From: JBBQKG01 sp038326655
GTDB lineage: Bacteria > Actinomycetota > Thermoleophilia > Solirubrobacterales > JBBDJG01
Direction of reading: 5' to 3'
NCBI GenBank assembly: GCA_038326655.1
Contig: JBBQKG010000004.1
Span: 1 to 64,000, forward strand
DNA length: 64,000 nucleotides
Part shown: positions 52,795 to 60,811 of the stretch, piece by piece
How the letters are laid out: every line of letters begins with the position of its first letter
How positions within the stretch are numbered: position 1 is the stretch's first letter
Translations under genes and position numbers: made by a program
The notes under the pieces: model-generated
Databases searched by the model: none
Told to the model about the DNA's origin: nothing
The model's input: only the letters and a program-made list of their open reading frames with translations

Positions 52795-53439
52795 ATGGAG
52801 TCGATTCCCGCATATGACTTGGTCGTGCTGCTCGATCCGGAGGTCCCGGAGGAACGGCGTGCGGCGCTGGTCGAACAGGTGAAGAGTCAGATCGACTCCG
52901 GCGATGCGACGCTCAAGGGCGACATCGACTGGGGCATGCGACGCCTCGCCTACGAGATCGACCACCGGCGCGAGGCCCAGTACCACCTGTTCCAGCTGGA
53001 GGCGACCGCCGACGTGCTCAGGCAGATCGACCGCAGCCTGTCGATCGACGACGGCGTGCTGCGCCACAGGATCATCCGGCTTCCCGGTGAGGCGCCGGAA
53101 ACTCCACCGCGCCCGCCCGAGGAGGCGCCGCGCCGGGCCGACGAGCGCGGCGACCGGGGCGAGCGGGGCGGTCGCGACGGTGGCCGGGACCGCAGAAGCG
53201 AGCGCGAGGGCGCTTCCGAGGACCAGGCACCCGCAGCTCCGGCTGCCGAGAGCGCCCCCCAAAGCGCCCCAGAGGCAGCTCCGCCGGCTGCGGAGACAGC
53301 TCCCGAGGCGGCTGTCGAGGCGGCTCCTGAGGCGGCCGCGGCTCCCGAGCCGGCTGTCGAGCCGGCTGTCGAGGAAGCTCCCGAGGCGGCTCCCGAGGCC
53401 GAGCCTGCGCCCGAGCAGACCTCGGACGAAACCGCCTGA
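52795..53439 (+). CDS. rpsF: 30S ribosomal protein S6 with long C-terminal extension
   Basis: Residues 1 to about 100 are a normal S6: YDLVVLLDPEVPEERRAALVEQVK, GDIDWGMRRLAYEIDHRREAQYHLFQLEA and the end LSIDDGVLRHRIIRL. S6 binds S18 in the small subunit platform. A further 115 residues are added: a charged Arg/Asp/Gly stretch (RADERGDRGERGG) followed by an Ala/Pro/Glu-rich tail of imperfect PEAA repeats. Such extensions are known in some actinobacterial S6 but this is long. ATG 52795 gives the conserved N-terminus. It heads the rpsF-ssb-rpsR-rplI operon. Confidence 0.95.
   Translation: MESIPAYDLVVLLDPEVPEERRAALVEQVKSQIDSGDATLKGDIDWGMRRLAYEIDHRREAQYHLFQLEATADVLRQIDRSLSIDDGVLRHRIIRLPGEAPETPPRPPEEAPRRADERGDRGERGGRDGGRDRRSEREGASEDQAPAAPAAESAPQSAPEAAPPAAETAPEAAVEAAPEAAAAPEPAVEPAVEEAPEAAPEAEPAPEQTSDETA
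53260..53430 (+). repeat. Imperfect tandem repeats encoding the Ala/Pro/Glu tail of S6
   Basis: Units related to GAGGCGGCTCC and GAGCCGGCTGTC recur in tandem and encode PEAA, PEPAVE and similar motifs. The region is likely to vary in length between strains. Confidence 0.6.
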
Positions 53440-53572
53440 GCGCACTTCCCCGTCGGAACGCCGCGCTTCGAAGAATCTCTGCCGCTTTTGCGGGAACAGG
53501 CGCCGCCGAGGGGGCGAGATCTCTCCGCGGGCGTGCTTACACTGTCAACTCGTTCATCCGAAGGGAGCAAAC

Positions 53573-54019
53573 GTGGCAGCCACGAACATCAACCGAGTCA
53601 TCATCACGGGGAACCTGACCCGCGATCCTGAGCTTCGCTCGACGCCCGGTGGTACCACGGTCTGCAGCCTCCGCGTAGCCGTCAACAGCCGGCGCAAGGA
53701 TGGCCAGACCGGCCAATGGGTCGACAAGCCCAACTATTTCGACGTCACGGTCTTCGGCTCGCAGGGCGAAAACTGCGGCCAGTACCTCGCCAAGGGACGC
53801 CCCGTGGCGGTCGAGGGGCGCCTCAATTGGCGCGAGTGGGAGGCGCAGGACGGCGGCAAGCGGCAGGCGGTGGATATCATTGCCGACGCGGTCCAGTTCC
53901 TGGGCTCCCGCGACGCGCCGCAGTCGAACGGCGTCGTCGAGTCCGATGTCCCGGCCGACACCTCCGATTTCCAGGAGGCAGGCGTCGGGAGCAGCGCGGA
54001 CAACGACATCCCGTTCTAG
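53573..54019 (+). CDS. ssb: Single-stranded DNA-binding protein Ssb
   Basis: Ssb coats single-stranded DNA at forks and recruits partners by its C-terminal tip. The 148-residue protein has the OB-fold start NRVIITGNLTRDPELRSTPGG, then YFDVTVFGSQGENCGQYLAKGRPVAVEGRLNWREWEA, and ends DNDIPF, the conserved partner-binding tail. The linker is short and not glycine-rich. GTG 53573 has AAGGGAG upstream. It lies in its usual place between rpsF and rpsR. Confidence 0.97.
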   Translation: MAATNINRVIITGNLTRDPELRSTPGGTTVCSLRVAVNSRRKDGQTGQWVDKPNYFDVTVFGSQGENCGQYLAKGRPVAVEGRLNWREWEAQDGGKRQAVDIIADAVQFLGSRDAPQSNGVVESDVPADTSDFQEAGVGSSADNDIPF

Positions 54020-54081
54020 TCGGCCATCTCCGGCCGCAGCGCCGGGTGCCCGATCGACAAAGAGGTAGGTGAAGCAAGCAG

Positions 54082-54345
54082 TTGGCGAAGCGCACGACCA
54101 CGACCAGACGTCCCAAGAGCCAGTCCTTTGCACCGGGGCGGCGGAAGAGCTGCAACTTCTGCCGTGCGAAGGTCGACCACATCGACTACAAGGACTTCCA
54201 GTCGCTGCGCCGTTATCTGTCGGACAAGGGCAAGATCCGCTCGCGGCGGATCACCGGCGCGTGCCGGCGACACCAGAGTCAGCTCGCGCAGGCGGTCAAG
54301 CGCGCGCGAGAGCTGGCGCTTCTGCCCTACGTCGGCGACCGGTAG
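54082..54345 (+). CDS. rpsR: 30S ribosomal protein S18
   Basis: This 87-residue S18 has CNFCRAKVDHIDYKDFQSLRRYLSDKGKIRSRRITGACRRHQSQLAQAVKRARELALLPY. The cysteines at CNFC and GAC are those of the zinc-binding (C+) S18 form. TTG 54082 is chosen because the basic S18 N-terminus follows. The last base of the stop is the first base of the rplI GTG. Confidence 0.96.
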   Translation: MAKRTTTTRRPKSQSFAPGRRKSCNFCRAKVDHIDYKDFQSLRRYLSDKGKIRSRRITGACRRHQSQLAQAVKRARELALLPYVGDR

Positions 54346-54797
54346 TGGCCCAGGCAATTCTTCTGCAGGACGTCGACGGCCTCGGTGAGGCGGGATCGGT
54401 GATCGACGTCTCCGCCGGCTACCTGCGCAACTACCTCGCCCCGCGCAAGCTCGCTCAAACCGCGACCGATGCGTCGGTTGCGGCTGCCCGTCGCCGGCTC
54501 GAGCAGGCCGAGACGGCCGCGCGCGAGCAGGACGAGCGCGCCCAAGAGACGGCGGCGCTCCTGTCCAAGACGGTGATCACGATCCCTCACCGTGCCGGTG
54601 AGGACGGTCGCCTGTTCGGCTCCGTCACGGCAAAGGAGATCGCCGACGCCGTCAAGCAGGCTCGCGGGCTCGCCCTCGACCGCCGCAAGGTGCGCCTTGA
54701 GGAGCCGATCCGGGAACTGGGCACTCACATGGTCGAGATCGAGGTGTCCGAGGACGTCACGGCATCTGTCAAGACCATGGTCGTCGAAGAGAAGTGA
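54345..54797 (+). CDS. rplI: 50S ribosomal protein L9
   Basis: This 150-residue L9 has the N-terminal domain QAILLQDVDGLGEAGSVIDVSAGYLRNYLAPRKLA, a long connecting helix rich in Ala, Arg and Glu, and the C-terminal domain with EDGRLFGSVTAKEIADAVKQ...ELGTHMVEIEVSEDVTASVKTMVV. GTG 54345 overlaps the rpsR stop by one base. dnaB follows after 49 bases. Confidence 0.96.
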   Translation: MAQAILLQDVDGLGEAGSVIDVSAGYLRNYLAPRKLAQTATDASVAAARRRLEQAETAAREQDERAQETAALLSKTVITIPHRAGEDGRLFGSVTAKEIADAVKQARGLALDRRKVRLEEPIRELGTHMVEIEVSEDVTASVKTMVVEEK

Positions 54798-54846
54798 CCG
54801 GCCGCGTCGCCGGACCATCCCGGGCGGCGCAGCGGGGACCGACTGC

Positions 54847-56256
54847 ATGACCGTCGCACCGGCAGGCGTCGCGGTTCCCCCGCAGAACATCGAGGCCGAG
54901 GAGTCCGTGCTCGGCGCGATGCTGCTCGCCGAGCCCGCCGTCGCAGCGGTCACGATCGACGTCCGCCTCGACCCGGACGACTTCTACCGCGACTCGCACC
55001 GCGCGATCTACCAGGCGATCCGCAGCCTCACCGAGAAGAGCGAGGGCATCGACCCCCTGACGGTCTGCTCGGAGCTCGAGCGGCAGGGAAAGCTGGACGC
55101 GGCGGGAGGCAAGGCCTACGTGTACCAGCTCGCCTCCAGCGTGCCGACCGCCGGCAACGCGCGCTATTACGCGGGCATCGTCAAGGAGGAGGCGCTGATG
55201 CGCCGCCTGCTGACCTTCACGCAGCGAGTTCAGGCCCGGGTGGCCGAGTCGGGGGGCGAGCCCCGGCAGCTGGTCGAGGACGCCGAGCGGCAGCTGTTCG
55301 AGGTCGCGCACACCGAGCGAACGACCGACTTCCGCTCGCTCGAGGACGTGCTGCACGAGCAGATCGACCGGCTCGAGCAGCTCTCGCGCGACGGCCAGTC
55401 GCTGACCGGCACCCCGTCCGGCTTCAAGGACCTCGACGCGATCACGGGCGGCTTCCAGAATTCGAACCTGATCGTGCTGGCGGCGCGCCCGTCGATGGGC
55501 AAGAGCGCGCTTGTCGCGAACATCGCCGAGAACGTCGCCGTCGACCACGGGCGGCCGGTCGCGCTGTTCTCGCTCGAGATGTCGGTCACCGAGCTCGCGC
55601 AGCGCTTCATCGCAAGCCGTGCCCGGATCCCGGGCGACAAGCTGCGCAAAGGCCAGGTCGCTCGCAGCGACTGGCCGAAGGTCGTGAAGGCGTGCGAGAA
55701 GCTCGACGACGCGCCGATCTGGATCGACGACTCCTCCGACATCGACATCCTCGAGCTGCGCGCGAAGGCACGCCGGCTGCACTCCAAGCAGCTGCGCGAC
55801 CGCGGCAAGGGGCTCGGCCTGATCATCGTCGACTACCTCCAGCTGATGCGGGCCGACCCCTCCGCCGACAGCCGCGTCCAGCAGGTCGGCCTGATGAGCC
55901 GCGGCCTGAAGATCCTCGCGCGTGAGCTCGAGGTGCCGGTGATCGCTGTCTCGCAGCTCAGCCGCGCTCCCGAGCAGCGCTCGGACACGCACAAGAAGCC
56001 GATCCTGTCCGACCTCCGGGAAAGCGGCCAGATCGAGCAGGACGCCGACCTCGTGATGTTCATCTACCGCGAGGAGTACTACAACAAGGAGACCGAGCGG
56101 CAGGGGATCGCGGACATCCTGATCGCCAAGCACCGCAACGGACCGATCGGAGACGTCGAGATGACGTTTCTCAGCCGCTACCCGAAGTTCGCCAACATCG
56201 CCCACGCCGAGGCTGCCCCGGTCGAGCAGATGGCCGCGGACGGTGCACTCGAGTGA
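54847..56256 (+). CDS. dnaB: Replicative DNA helicase DnaB
   Basis: DnaB is the hexameric fork helicase. The 469-residue protein has the N-terminal domain (PPQNIEAEESVLGAMLL, DFYRDSHRAIYQAI), the linker and the RecA-like domain. That domain has GTPSGFKDLDAITGGFQNSNLIVLAARPSMGKSALVANIA (Walker A), FSLEMSVTELAQRFIA, LIIVDYLQLMR (Walker B) and SQLSRAPEQRSDTHKKPILSDLRESGQIEQDADLVMFIYR. No intein interrupts it. ATG 54847 gives the conserved N-terminus. The stop overlaps the loader gene as GTGA. Confidence 0.97.
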   Translation: MTVAPAGVAVPPQNIEAEESVLGAMLLAEPAVAAVTIDVRLDPDDFYRDSHRAIYQAIRSLTEKSEGIDPLTVCSELERQGKLDAAGGKAYVYQLASSVPTAGNARYYAGIVKEEALMRRLLTFTQRVQARVAESGGEPRQLVEDAERQLFEVAHTERTTDFRSLEDVLHEQIDRLEQLSRDGQSLTGTPSGFKDLDAITGGFQNSNLIVLAARPSMGKSALVANIAENVAVDHGRPVALFSLEMSVTELAQRFIASRARIPGDKLRKGQVARSDWPKVVKACEKLDDAPIWIDDSSDIDILELRAKARRLHSKQLRDRGKGLGLIIVDYLQLMRADPSADSRVQQVGLMSRGLKILARELEVPVIAVSQLSRAPEQRSDTHKKPILSDLRESGQIEQDADLVMFIYREEYYNKETERQGIADILIAKHRNGPIGDVEMTFLSRYPKFANIAHAEAAPVEQMAADGALE

Positions 56257-56984
56257 GCGATCGCTTCTCCCAGCCGGGCGGCGCGGACTGGGTCTGCCCG
56301 AAGTGCGGGGGCGACGGCTTCCTGCTGGACGAGCGTGGCGAGGCGGTCGCGTGCGCGTGTCGCGCGGCGCGCACACGCCGTGCGCGCTCGACAGGCGCGT
56401 CGTCCGTGATCCCGCGCCGCTACCGCGGCGTCTCGTTCGACCGTGCCCCTGTGACAGAGCTCAGCCCCGACGTCGTCCGGCCCGTGCGGGCGTTCTGCCG
56501 CAACGTCGACGAGAACATCCGCGGCGGGCGCGGGCTGTGGTTCATGGGTGACGTCGGCACCGGCAAGACAACGCTCGCGATGCTCGTATCGAAAGAGGCG
56601 ATCAAGCGCGGCCACTCGGTCGCGATCTACTCCGTGCCGCGCCTCCTGGCGGCGATCCGCGACAGCTACGACGCCCCCAACAGCGAGCGCTCCTACACCG
56701 CCTTTTTCGACCAGCTCGTGAAAGTCGACCTGCTCCACCTCGACGACCTCGGCGCCGAGAAGCAGACCGAGTGGGTGCTCGAGCAGCTCTACTCGCTCGT
56801 CAACGAGCGCTACGAGGAGGAACGCTCGATCGTGGTCACGACGAACCTGGTCGACACCGGCGAGCTCGAGCAGCAGATCGGGCGGCGGACCGTCTCGCGC
56901 CTGACCGAGATGACCGACCAGCTTCCGCTGTTCGGCGCGGACCTGCGCGAGCGGTGGGATCCCGCCCGCTCGGCCCTGGGTTAG
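56253..56984 (+). CDS. DnaC/DnaI-type AAA+ helicase loader-like ATPase
   Basis: This 243-residue protein has an N-terminal zinc-ribbon-like segment (WVCPKCGGDGFLL...VACACRAA), then an AAA+ domain with Walker A LWFMGDVGTGKTTLAMLV, Walker B VDLLHLDDLGAEKQTEW, sensor 1 IVVTTNLV and arginine finger/sensor segment IGRRTVSRLTEM. This matches DnaC/DnaI helicase loaders; DnaI also has an N-terminal zinc domain. Translational coupling to dnaB (GTGA) makes a loader role very likely. Confidence 0.87.
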   Translation: MSDRFSQPGGADWVCPKCGGDGFLLDERGEAVACACRAARTRRARSTGASSVIPRRYRGVSFDRAPVTELSPDVVRPVRAFCRNVDENIRGGRGLWFMGDVGTGKTTLAMLVSKEAIKRGHSVAIYSVPRLLAAIRDSYDAPNSERSYTAFFDQLVKVDLLHLDDLGAEKQTEWVLEQLYSLVNERYEEERSIVVTTNLVDTGELEQQIGRRTVSRLTEMTDQLPLFGADLRERWDPARSALG

Positions 56985-56990
56985 CGTCCC

Positions 56991-56996
56991 TACACT
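56991..56996 (+). promoter_or_regulatory. -10 box candidate for purA
   Basis: TACACT ends six bases before GTG 57003, consistent with a leaderless purA transcript. No Shine-Dalgarno was seen. Confidence 0.4.
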
Positions 56997-57002
56997 CTTC
57001 CT

Positions 57003-58340
57003 GTGCCCGGAATCGTCGTATTGGGCGCCCAGTGGGGCGACGAAGGAAAAGGCAAGGTCACCGACCTGCTCGCGGAGCAGGCCGATCTCGTGATCCGCTT
57101 TCAGGGCGGCAACAACGCCGGCCACACGATCGTCCGCGACGGCGAGGAATGGAAGTTCCACCTGATCCCGTCCGGGATCCTCTACCCCGGGCTCACCTGT
57201 GCGATCGGCAACGGCGTCGCGCTGGACCCGAGGGTGCTGCTCGAAGAGATCGAGAACCTGAAGCGCCGGGCGATCGACGTGAGCGGGCTGAAGGTCTCCG
57301 CCAACGCCCATCTGATCATGCCCTACCACGTGCTGCTCGACCAGGCGGGCGAGGCGCGCCTCGGAAAGCTGCGGATCGGCACCACCAAGCGCGGCATCGG
57401 CCCCTGCTACTCCGACAAGGCGGCGCGGCTCGGGATCAGGGTGCAGGACCTGCTCGACCCGTCGATCCTGCGCAAGAAGATCATGGCCGCGCTCGAGCCG
57501 AAGCGGCAGGTGCTGCGTGCCCACGCCAAGGACCCGATGCTCGACCTGCACACGATGACCGAGGAGTACGTCACCTTCGGCCACCGGCTCGAGCCACACA
57601 TCTCCGACACCGCGCTGCTGTGCTACGAGACGCTCCGGGACGGCGGCACGGTCGTCTTCGAGGGTGCCCAGGGGACGCTGCTGGACATCGACCACGGCAC
57701 GTATCCGTTCGTGACGTCCTCGAACCCGATCGCGGGTGCGGCCTGCGTCGGCGCCGGCGTCGGCCCCAAGGCGATCGACGAGGTGTGGGGCGTCGTGAAG
57801 GCCTACAGCACCCGCGTGGGCGAGGGCCCTTTTCCGACCGAACTGCACGACGAGACGGGCCGCCACATGCTCGAGCGGGGCCACGAGTACGGCACCACCA
57901 CCGGACGCCAGCGGCGGTGCGGCTGGCTCGACCTCGTCGCGCTGCGCTACGCCGTCCGCATCAATGGGCTGACCGGCCTCGTCGTGACGAAGCTGGACGT
58001 GCTGGCGGGGATCGACCCGCTGCGCGTATGCACGAGCTACCGCAGCGACGAAGGGGCCGTGTTCGAGGACTTCCCGTACCACCAGTCGATCCTCCACAGC
58101 GCGGAGGCAGTGAACGAGTCACTGCCGGGCTTCGACGAGGACATCGGCGGCTACCGCACGATCGCGGAGCTACCCGGCGCGGCGCGCCACTACCTCGACT
58201 TCATCTCCGACTTCGTCGGCGTGCCCGTGAAGCTGATCGGCGTCGGCCCGGGCCGCGATCAGGTCATATGGGACGACCGGTCCGCGAGCGGACCGGTCGG
58301 TTTGAGCAGGGATGCCGCTCCGCCGGCGTCCGTTACCTAG
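57003..58340 (+). CDS. purA: Adenylosuccinate synthetase PurA
   Basis: PurA joins IMP and aspartate with GTP, the first step to AMP. The 445-residue protein has GAQWGDEGKGKVTDLLAEQADLVIRFQGGNNAGHTIV, GTTKRGIGPCYSDKAAR, FEGAQGTLLDIDHGTYPFVTSSN and TTTGRQRRCGWLDLVALRYAVRINGLT. The usual C-terminus is reached at VGPGRDQVIW. About 20 further residues (RSASGPVGLSRDAAPP) are encoded by a hairpin and the sequence beyond it, so the stop seems displaced past the terminator. Confidence 0.96.
   Translation: MPGIVVLGAQWGDEGKGKVTDLLAEQADLVIRFQGGNNAGHTIVRDGEEWKFHLIPSGILYPGLTCAIGNGVALDPRVLLEEIENLKRRAIDVSGLKVSANAHLIMPYHVLLDQAGEARLGKLRIGTTKRGIGPCYSDKAARLGIRVQDLLDPSILRKKIMAALEPKRQVLRAHAKDPMLDLHTMTEEYVTFGHRLEPHISDTALLCYETLRDGGTVVFEGAQGTLLDIDHGTYPFVTSSNPIAGAACVGAGVGPKAIDEVWGVVKAYSTRVGEGPFPTELHDETGRHMLERGHEYGTTTGRQRRCGWLDLVALRYAVRINGLTGLVVTKLDVLAGIDPLRVCTSYRSDEGAVFEDFPYHQSILHSAEAVNESLPGFDEDIGGYRTIAELPGAARHYLDFISDFVGVPVKLIGVGPGRDQVIWDDRSASGPVGLSRDAAPPASVT
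58275..58298. terminator. Perfect hairpin inside the 3' end of purA
   Basis: GACCGGTCCGC (58275-58285) pairs with GCGGACCGGTC (58288-58298) around GA and is followed by GGTTTGAGC. It probably terminates purA and, being within 55 bases of the convergent gene's stop, could act in both directions, yet it lies before the purA stop. Confidence 0.65.
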
Positions 58341-58350
58341 GGTCGATCGC

Positions 58351-59070
58351 TCATCTGGGAAACGGGTCGTGTACCGGAGGCGGCAGCTGCTGCTGCTGCT
58401 CCATGCTGCGCTCGCCACGGCGCAGGATCCGCAGCGCCAGGAACGAGGCGGCCAGCAACGAGGCCGTGCCGAGCGTGATCTGCACTCCCACGAGGCCCTC
58501 CCTCGACCAGTAGACGTCCTCCAGCTCGAGCAGTAGCGCGGACTCGTCGAAGGTGAGGCCGATTCCCGCCCCGAGCGGGATCGCAAGCGTCTCGCGAACG
58601 CGGGGGTCCTGCGTGAAGAGTGCCGCCGTGCCCGACGCGAATGCAAGCAGGATGCCCGGCACGAAATGGTGGATGTGCCGACGGCCGATGCGGACATTGA
58701 ACAGCAGCGGCGCGCCCCGTCGAAGCCCGAAGGTCGTGAGCCGCACGGTGCTCGAGGAGATCACGAACGCAGACAGCAGGTTGAATAGCGCGGTTTCGCC
58801 CGGCGCGGCCTGGCGGTATCCGATCCGGGCCACCTCGACCGTGTCGCGCGCGGCGCGGGCGCCCTTCTGGATCACCTCCGGCCCGGTCTCCGGCTCCTCG
58901 GCGACCACGCGGCGGCGCCACAGCTTCCCCACCTCGCCGGCCGCCACCGCCCCGACGGTCGAGAGCGCGATCGCGCCCATCCCGAGCGTCCGCCGCTCCA
59001 GGTGATCGAGCCTGCGAAGCTGGCTCAGCACGGGGGCCCGGCGCCGTGCCGGCGCGCTCAGGAGCGCCAT
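58351..59070 (-). CDS. Integral membrane protein of unknown function
   Basis: This 239-residue protein has about five hydrophobic segments. Landmarks are ERRTLGMGAIALSTVGAVAAGEVGKLWRRR, GETALFNLLSAFVISSSTVRLTTFGLRRG, a histidine-rich NVRIGRRHIHHFVPGILLAFASG and DESALLLELEDVYWSREGLVGVQITLG. The HIHHFVPG and DE...LE.DVYW residues could bind a metal in the membrane, but no known enzyme was recognised. ATG 59070 overlaps the acetyltransferase end by 13 bases, so it is the last gene of the sugar operon transcript. Confidence 0.7.
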   Translation of the reverse strand: MALLSAPARRRAPVLSQLRRLDHLERRTLGMGAIALSTVGAVAAGEVGKLWRRRVVAEEPETGPEVIQKGARAARDTVEVARIGYRQAAPGETALFNLLSAFVISSSTVRLTTFGLRRGAPLLFNVRIGRRHIHHFVPGILLAFASGTAALFTQDPRVRETLAIPLGAGIGLTFDESALLLELEDVYWSREGLVGVQITLGTASLLAASFLALRILRRGERSMEQQQQLPPPVHDPFPR

Positions 59071-59780
59071 GCCGAGATCAGGTCCTCGCCGCCGACTTCC
59101 CGCACGGCGCGCGCGGGCACGCCCATCACCACCGAGCGCTCGGCCACGTCCCGCGTGACGAGCGCGCCGGCCGCCACGAAAGCCTCTGAGCCGATCTCGA
59201 CGCCCGGTGTCAGCACGACTCCGCCGCCGATCCGGCTTGCGCGCCTCAGGACCGGTCCCGCGAGCTCGAAGTCGTCACCGTGACGGCCCATCGTGTCGTC
59301 GTTCGTGGTGACCACGCCGGGGCCCACGAAGACATCGTCCTCGAGCACCGCCCTGGCCGCCAGGTAGCAGTTCGACTGCACCCGCACGTTCGACCCGATG
59401 CGAACGTCGTTCTCGATGCCGGTGCCGCGCCCGATCATGCTGTACGCGCCGATCACGGTCCGCTCGCGAACCTGCGCCTGGTCGCCCACGACAGTGCCGG
59501 CCCCGATGCGCGCGCCCGCGTAGACCACCGCGCCAGCGCAGACGACCGCGCCTGGCTCCAGCACGAGTGCCTCGAGGCCGCCGCGCGGGGCGCTCGAGCT
59601 CCGGCCCAGGCGGGGGCGCTTCCCGAGCACGGCGCCGTCCTGCACCTCGCAGCCGGGGCCGATCACGGTGCCGCTGTGAATCACGACAGCGGCGCCCAGC
59701 TCGGCCTCCTCGCCTATCTCGACGTCGTGGCCCAACATCAGGCCGGGCGCAAGCTCGGAGGGATGCACGCAGTGCTTCAC
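59058..59780 (-). CDS. Left-handed beta-helix N-acetyltransferase (WbpD/WlbB-like)
   Basis: This 240-residue protein is built of hexapeptide repeats throughout (GHDVEIGEEAELGAAVVIHSGTVIGPG, GAVVYAGARIGAGTVVGDQAQV, SRIGGGVVLTPGVEIGSEAFVAAGALVTRDV). The substrate-loop segment NDDTMGRHGDDFELAGPVLRR is typical of nucleotide-sugar 3-N-acetyltransferases such as WbpD/WlbB. In that pathway it acetylates UDP-GlcNAc3NA. GTG 59780 overlaps the upstream dehydrogenase stop as GTGA. Confidence 0.85.
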   Translation of the reverse strand: MKHCVHPSELAPGLMLGHDVEIGEEAELGAAVVIHSGTVIGPGCEVQDGAVLGKRPRLGRSSSAPRGGLEALVLEPGAVVCAGAVVYAGARIGAGTVVGDQAQVRERTVIGAYSMIGRGTGIENDVRIGSNVRVQSNCYLAARAVLEDDVFVGPGVVTTNDDTMGRHGDDFELAGPVLRRASRIGGGVVLTPGVEIGSEAFVAAGALVTRDVAERSVVMGVPARAVREVGGEDLISAWRS

Positions 59781-60811
59781 GAGCGTCCCGCGGCAACCTC
59801 GAGCCGCTGCGGGAGGCCGCCGGCGTCCAGAGAGCGCTGGAGCGCCTCGAGCACACGCACCGTCCTGAGGGCGCTTACGGCGCCTGAGCGAGGCTCGCTG
59901 CCGGTGCGAACACACTCGACGAAGTGCCGGCACTCGATCCTGAGCGGCTCCTCGTTGGAGATCTGCGGGCTCATCACATCGCCCGAGCGAGTGATGTACT
60001 CGCCGTAGTTGCGAAAGTCGCGTTCGACGCCCTTGTCCCACACCGTGACCTTCTGCTCGAGCTCCATGTCGTCGAAGGTCGCCATGCGGCGCGATCCGAC
60101 CACGGTGAACCGTCGCTCCTTGTGCGGGTCCAGCCACGACAGGTGCATGTGCGCGACGCGCCCCGAGGGAAAGCGCAGGTAACAGAACGCCACGTCCTCG
60201 ACCCCCTCGCGGACGTAGGACTCGCCGCGCGCAAGGACCTCCTCCGGCTCCTCCTCGAGCAGGTGGAGCAGCACCGAGACGTCGTGCGCGCCGAGGCTCC
60301 AGAGCGCGTTCTCGGCCTCCCGGACCTTGCCCAGGTTGAGCCGGTTCGAGTAGACGTAGTGCACGTCGCCCAGCTCGCCCGAGTCGACGATCTCCTTCAG
60401 CTTCGCGACGCCGGGGTGGTACTCGAGCAGGTGCCCGACCATCAGCACGAGATCGGCGGCATTCGCCGCCGCCGCCACCTCCGTCGCGTCCGCCGACGAT
60501 TGCGAGAGCGGCTTCTCGACGAAGCAGTGCTTTCCGGCCGCGAAGGCCGCGAGCGCGAGGGCGGCGTGTGAGGGCACGTCGGTCGCGATCACGATCGCAT
60601 CGAGCTCCGGATCGCCGAGCAGGTCGGCGAGGTCGGCGGTGAAGCGGGTGGTCGGGAATGCCGGCTCGAGGCGCGCTCGCGCCTCGTCGGAGCGGTCGCA
60701 GCACCAGCGCAGGTCGCAGCCGGAGAGGCCGCCGAAGTTCCGGGCCAGGTTGGGACCCCAGTAGCCGAGGCCGACGACGCCGACCGTGACGTGTTTGCGG
60801 TCGGTGGTCAC
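59777..60811 (-). CDS. Gfo/Idh/MocA family sugar dehydrogenase (WbpB/WlbA-like)
   Basis: This 344-residue NAD-dependent dehydrogenase has the Rossmann start VGVVGLGYWGPNLARNFGGLSG, the catalytic lysine motif GKHCFVEKPLSQSSADATEV and LMVGHLLEYHPGVAKLKEIVDSGELGDVHYVYSNRLNLG. This is the pattern of WlbA/WbpB-type enzymes that oxidise C3 of UDP-GlcNAcA. Its position between a UDP-sugar 6-dehydrogenase and a matching acetyltransferase supports that role. GTG 60811 overlaps the previous stop by four bases. Confidence 0.87.
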   Translation of the reverse strand: MTTDRKHVTVGVVGLGYWGPNLARNFGGLSGCDLRWCCDRSDEARARLEPAFPTTRFTADLADLLGDPELDAIVIATDVPSHAALALAAFAAGKHCFVEKPLSQSSADATEVAAAANAADLVLMVGHLLEYHPGVAKLKEIVDSGELGDVHYVYSNRLNLGKVREAENALWSLGAHDVSVLLHLLEEEPEEVLARGESYVREGVEDVAFCYLRFPSGRVAHMHLSWLDPHKERRFTVVGSRRMATFDDMELEQKVTVWDKGVERDFRNYGEYITRSGDVMSPQISNEEPLRIECRHFVECVRTGSEPRSGAVSALRTVRVLEALQRSLDAGGLPQRLEVAAGRS

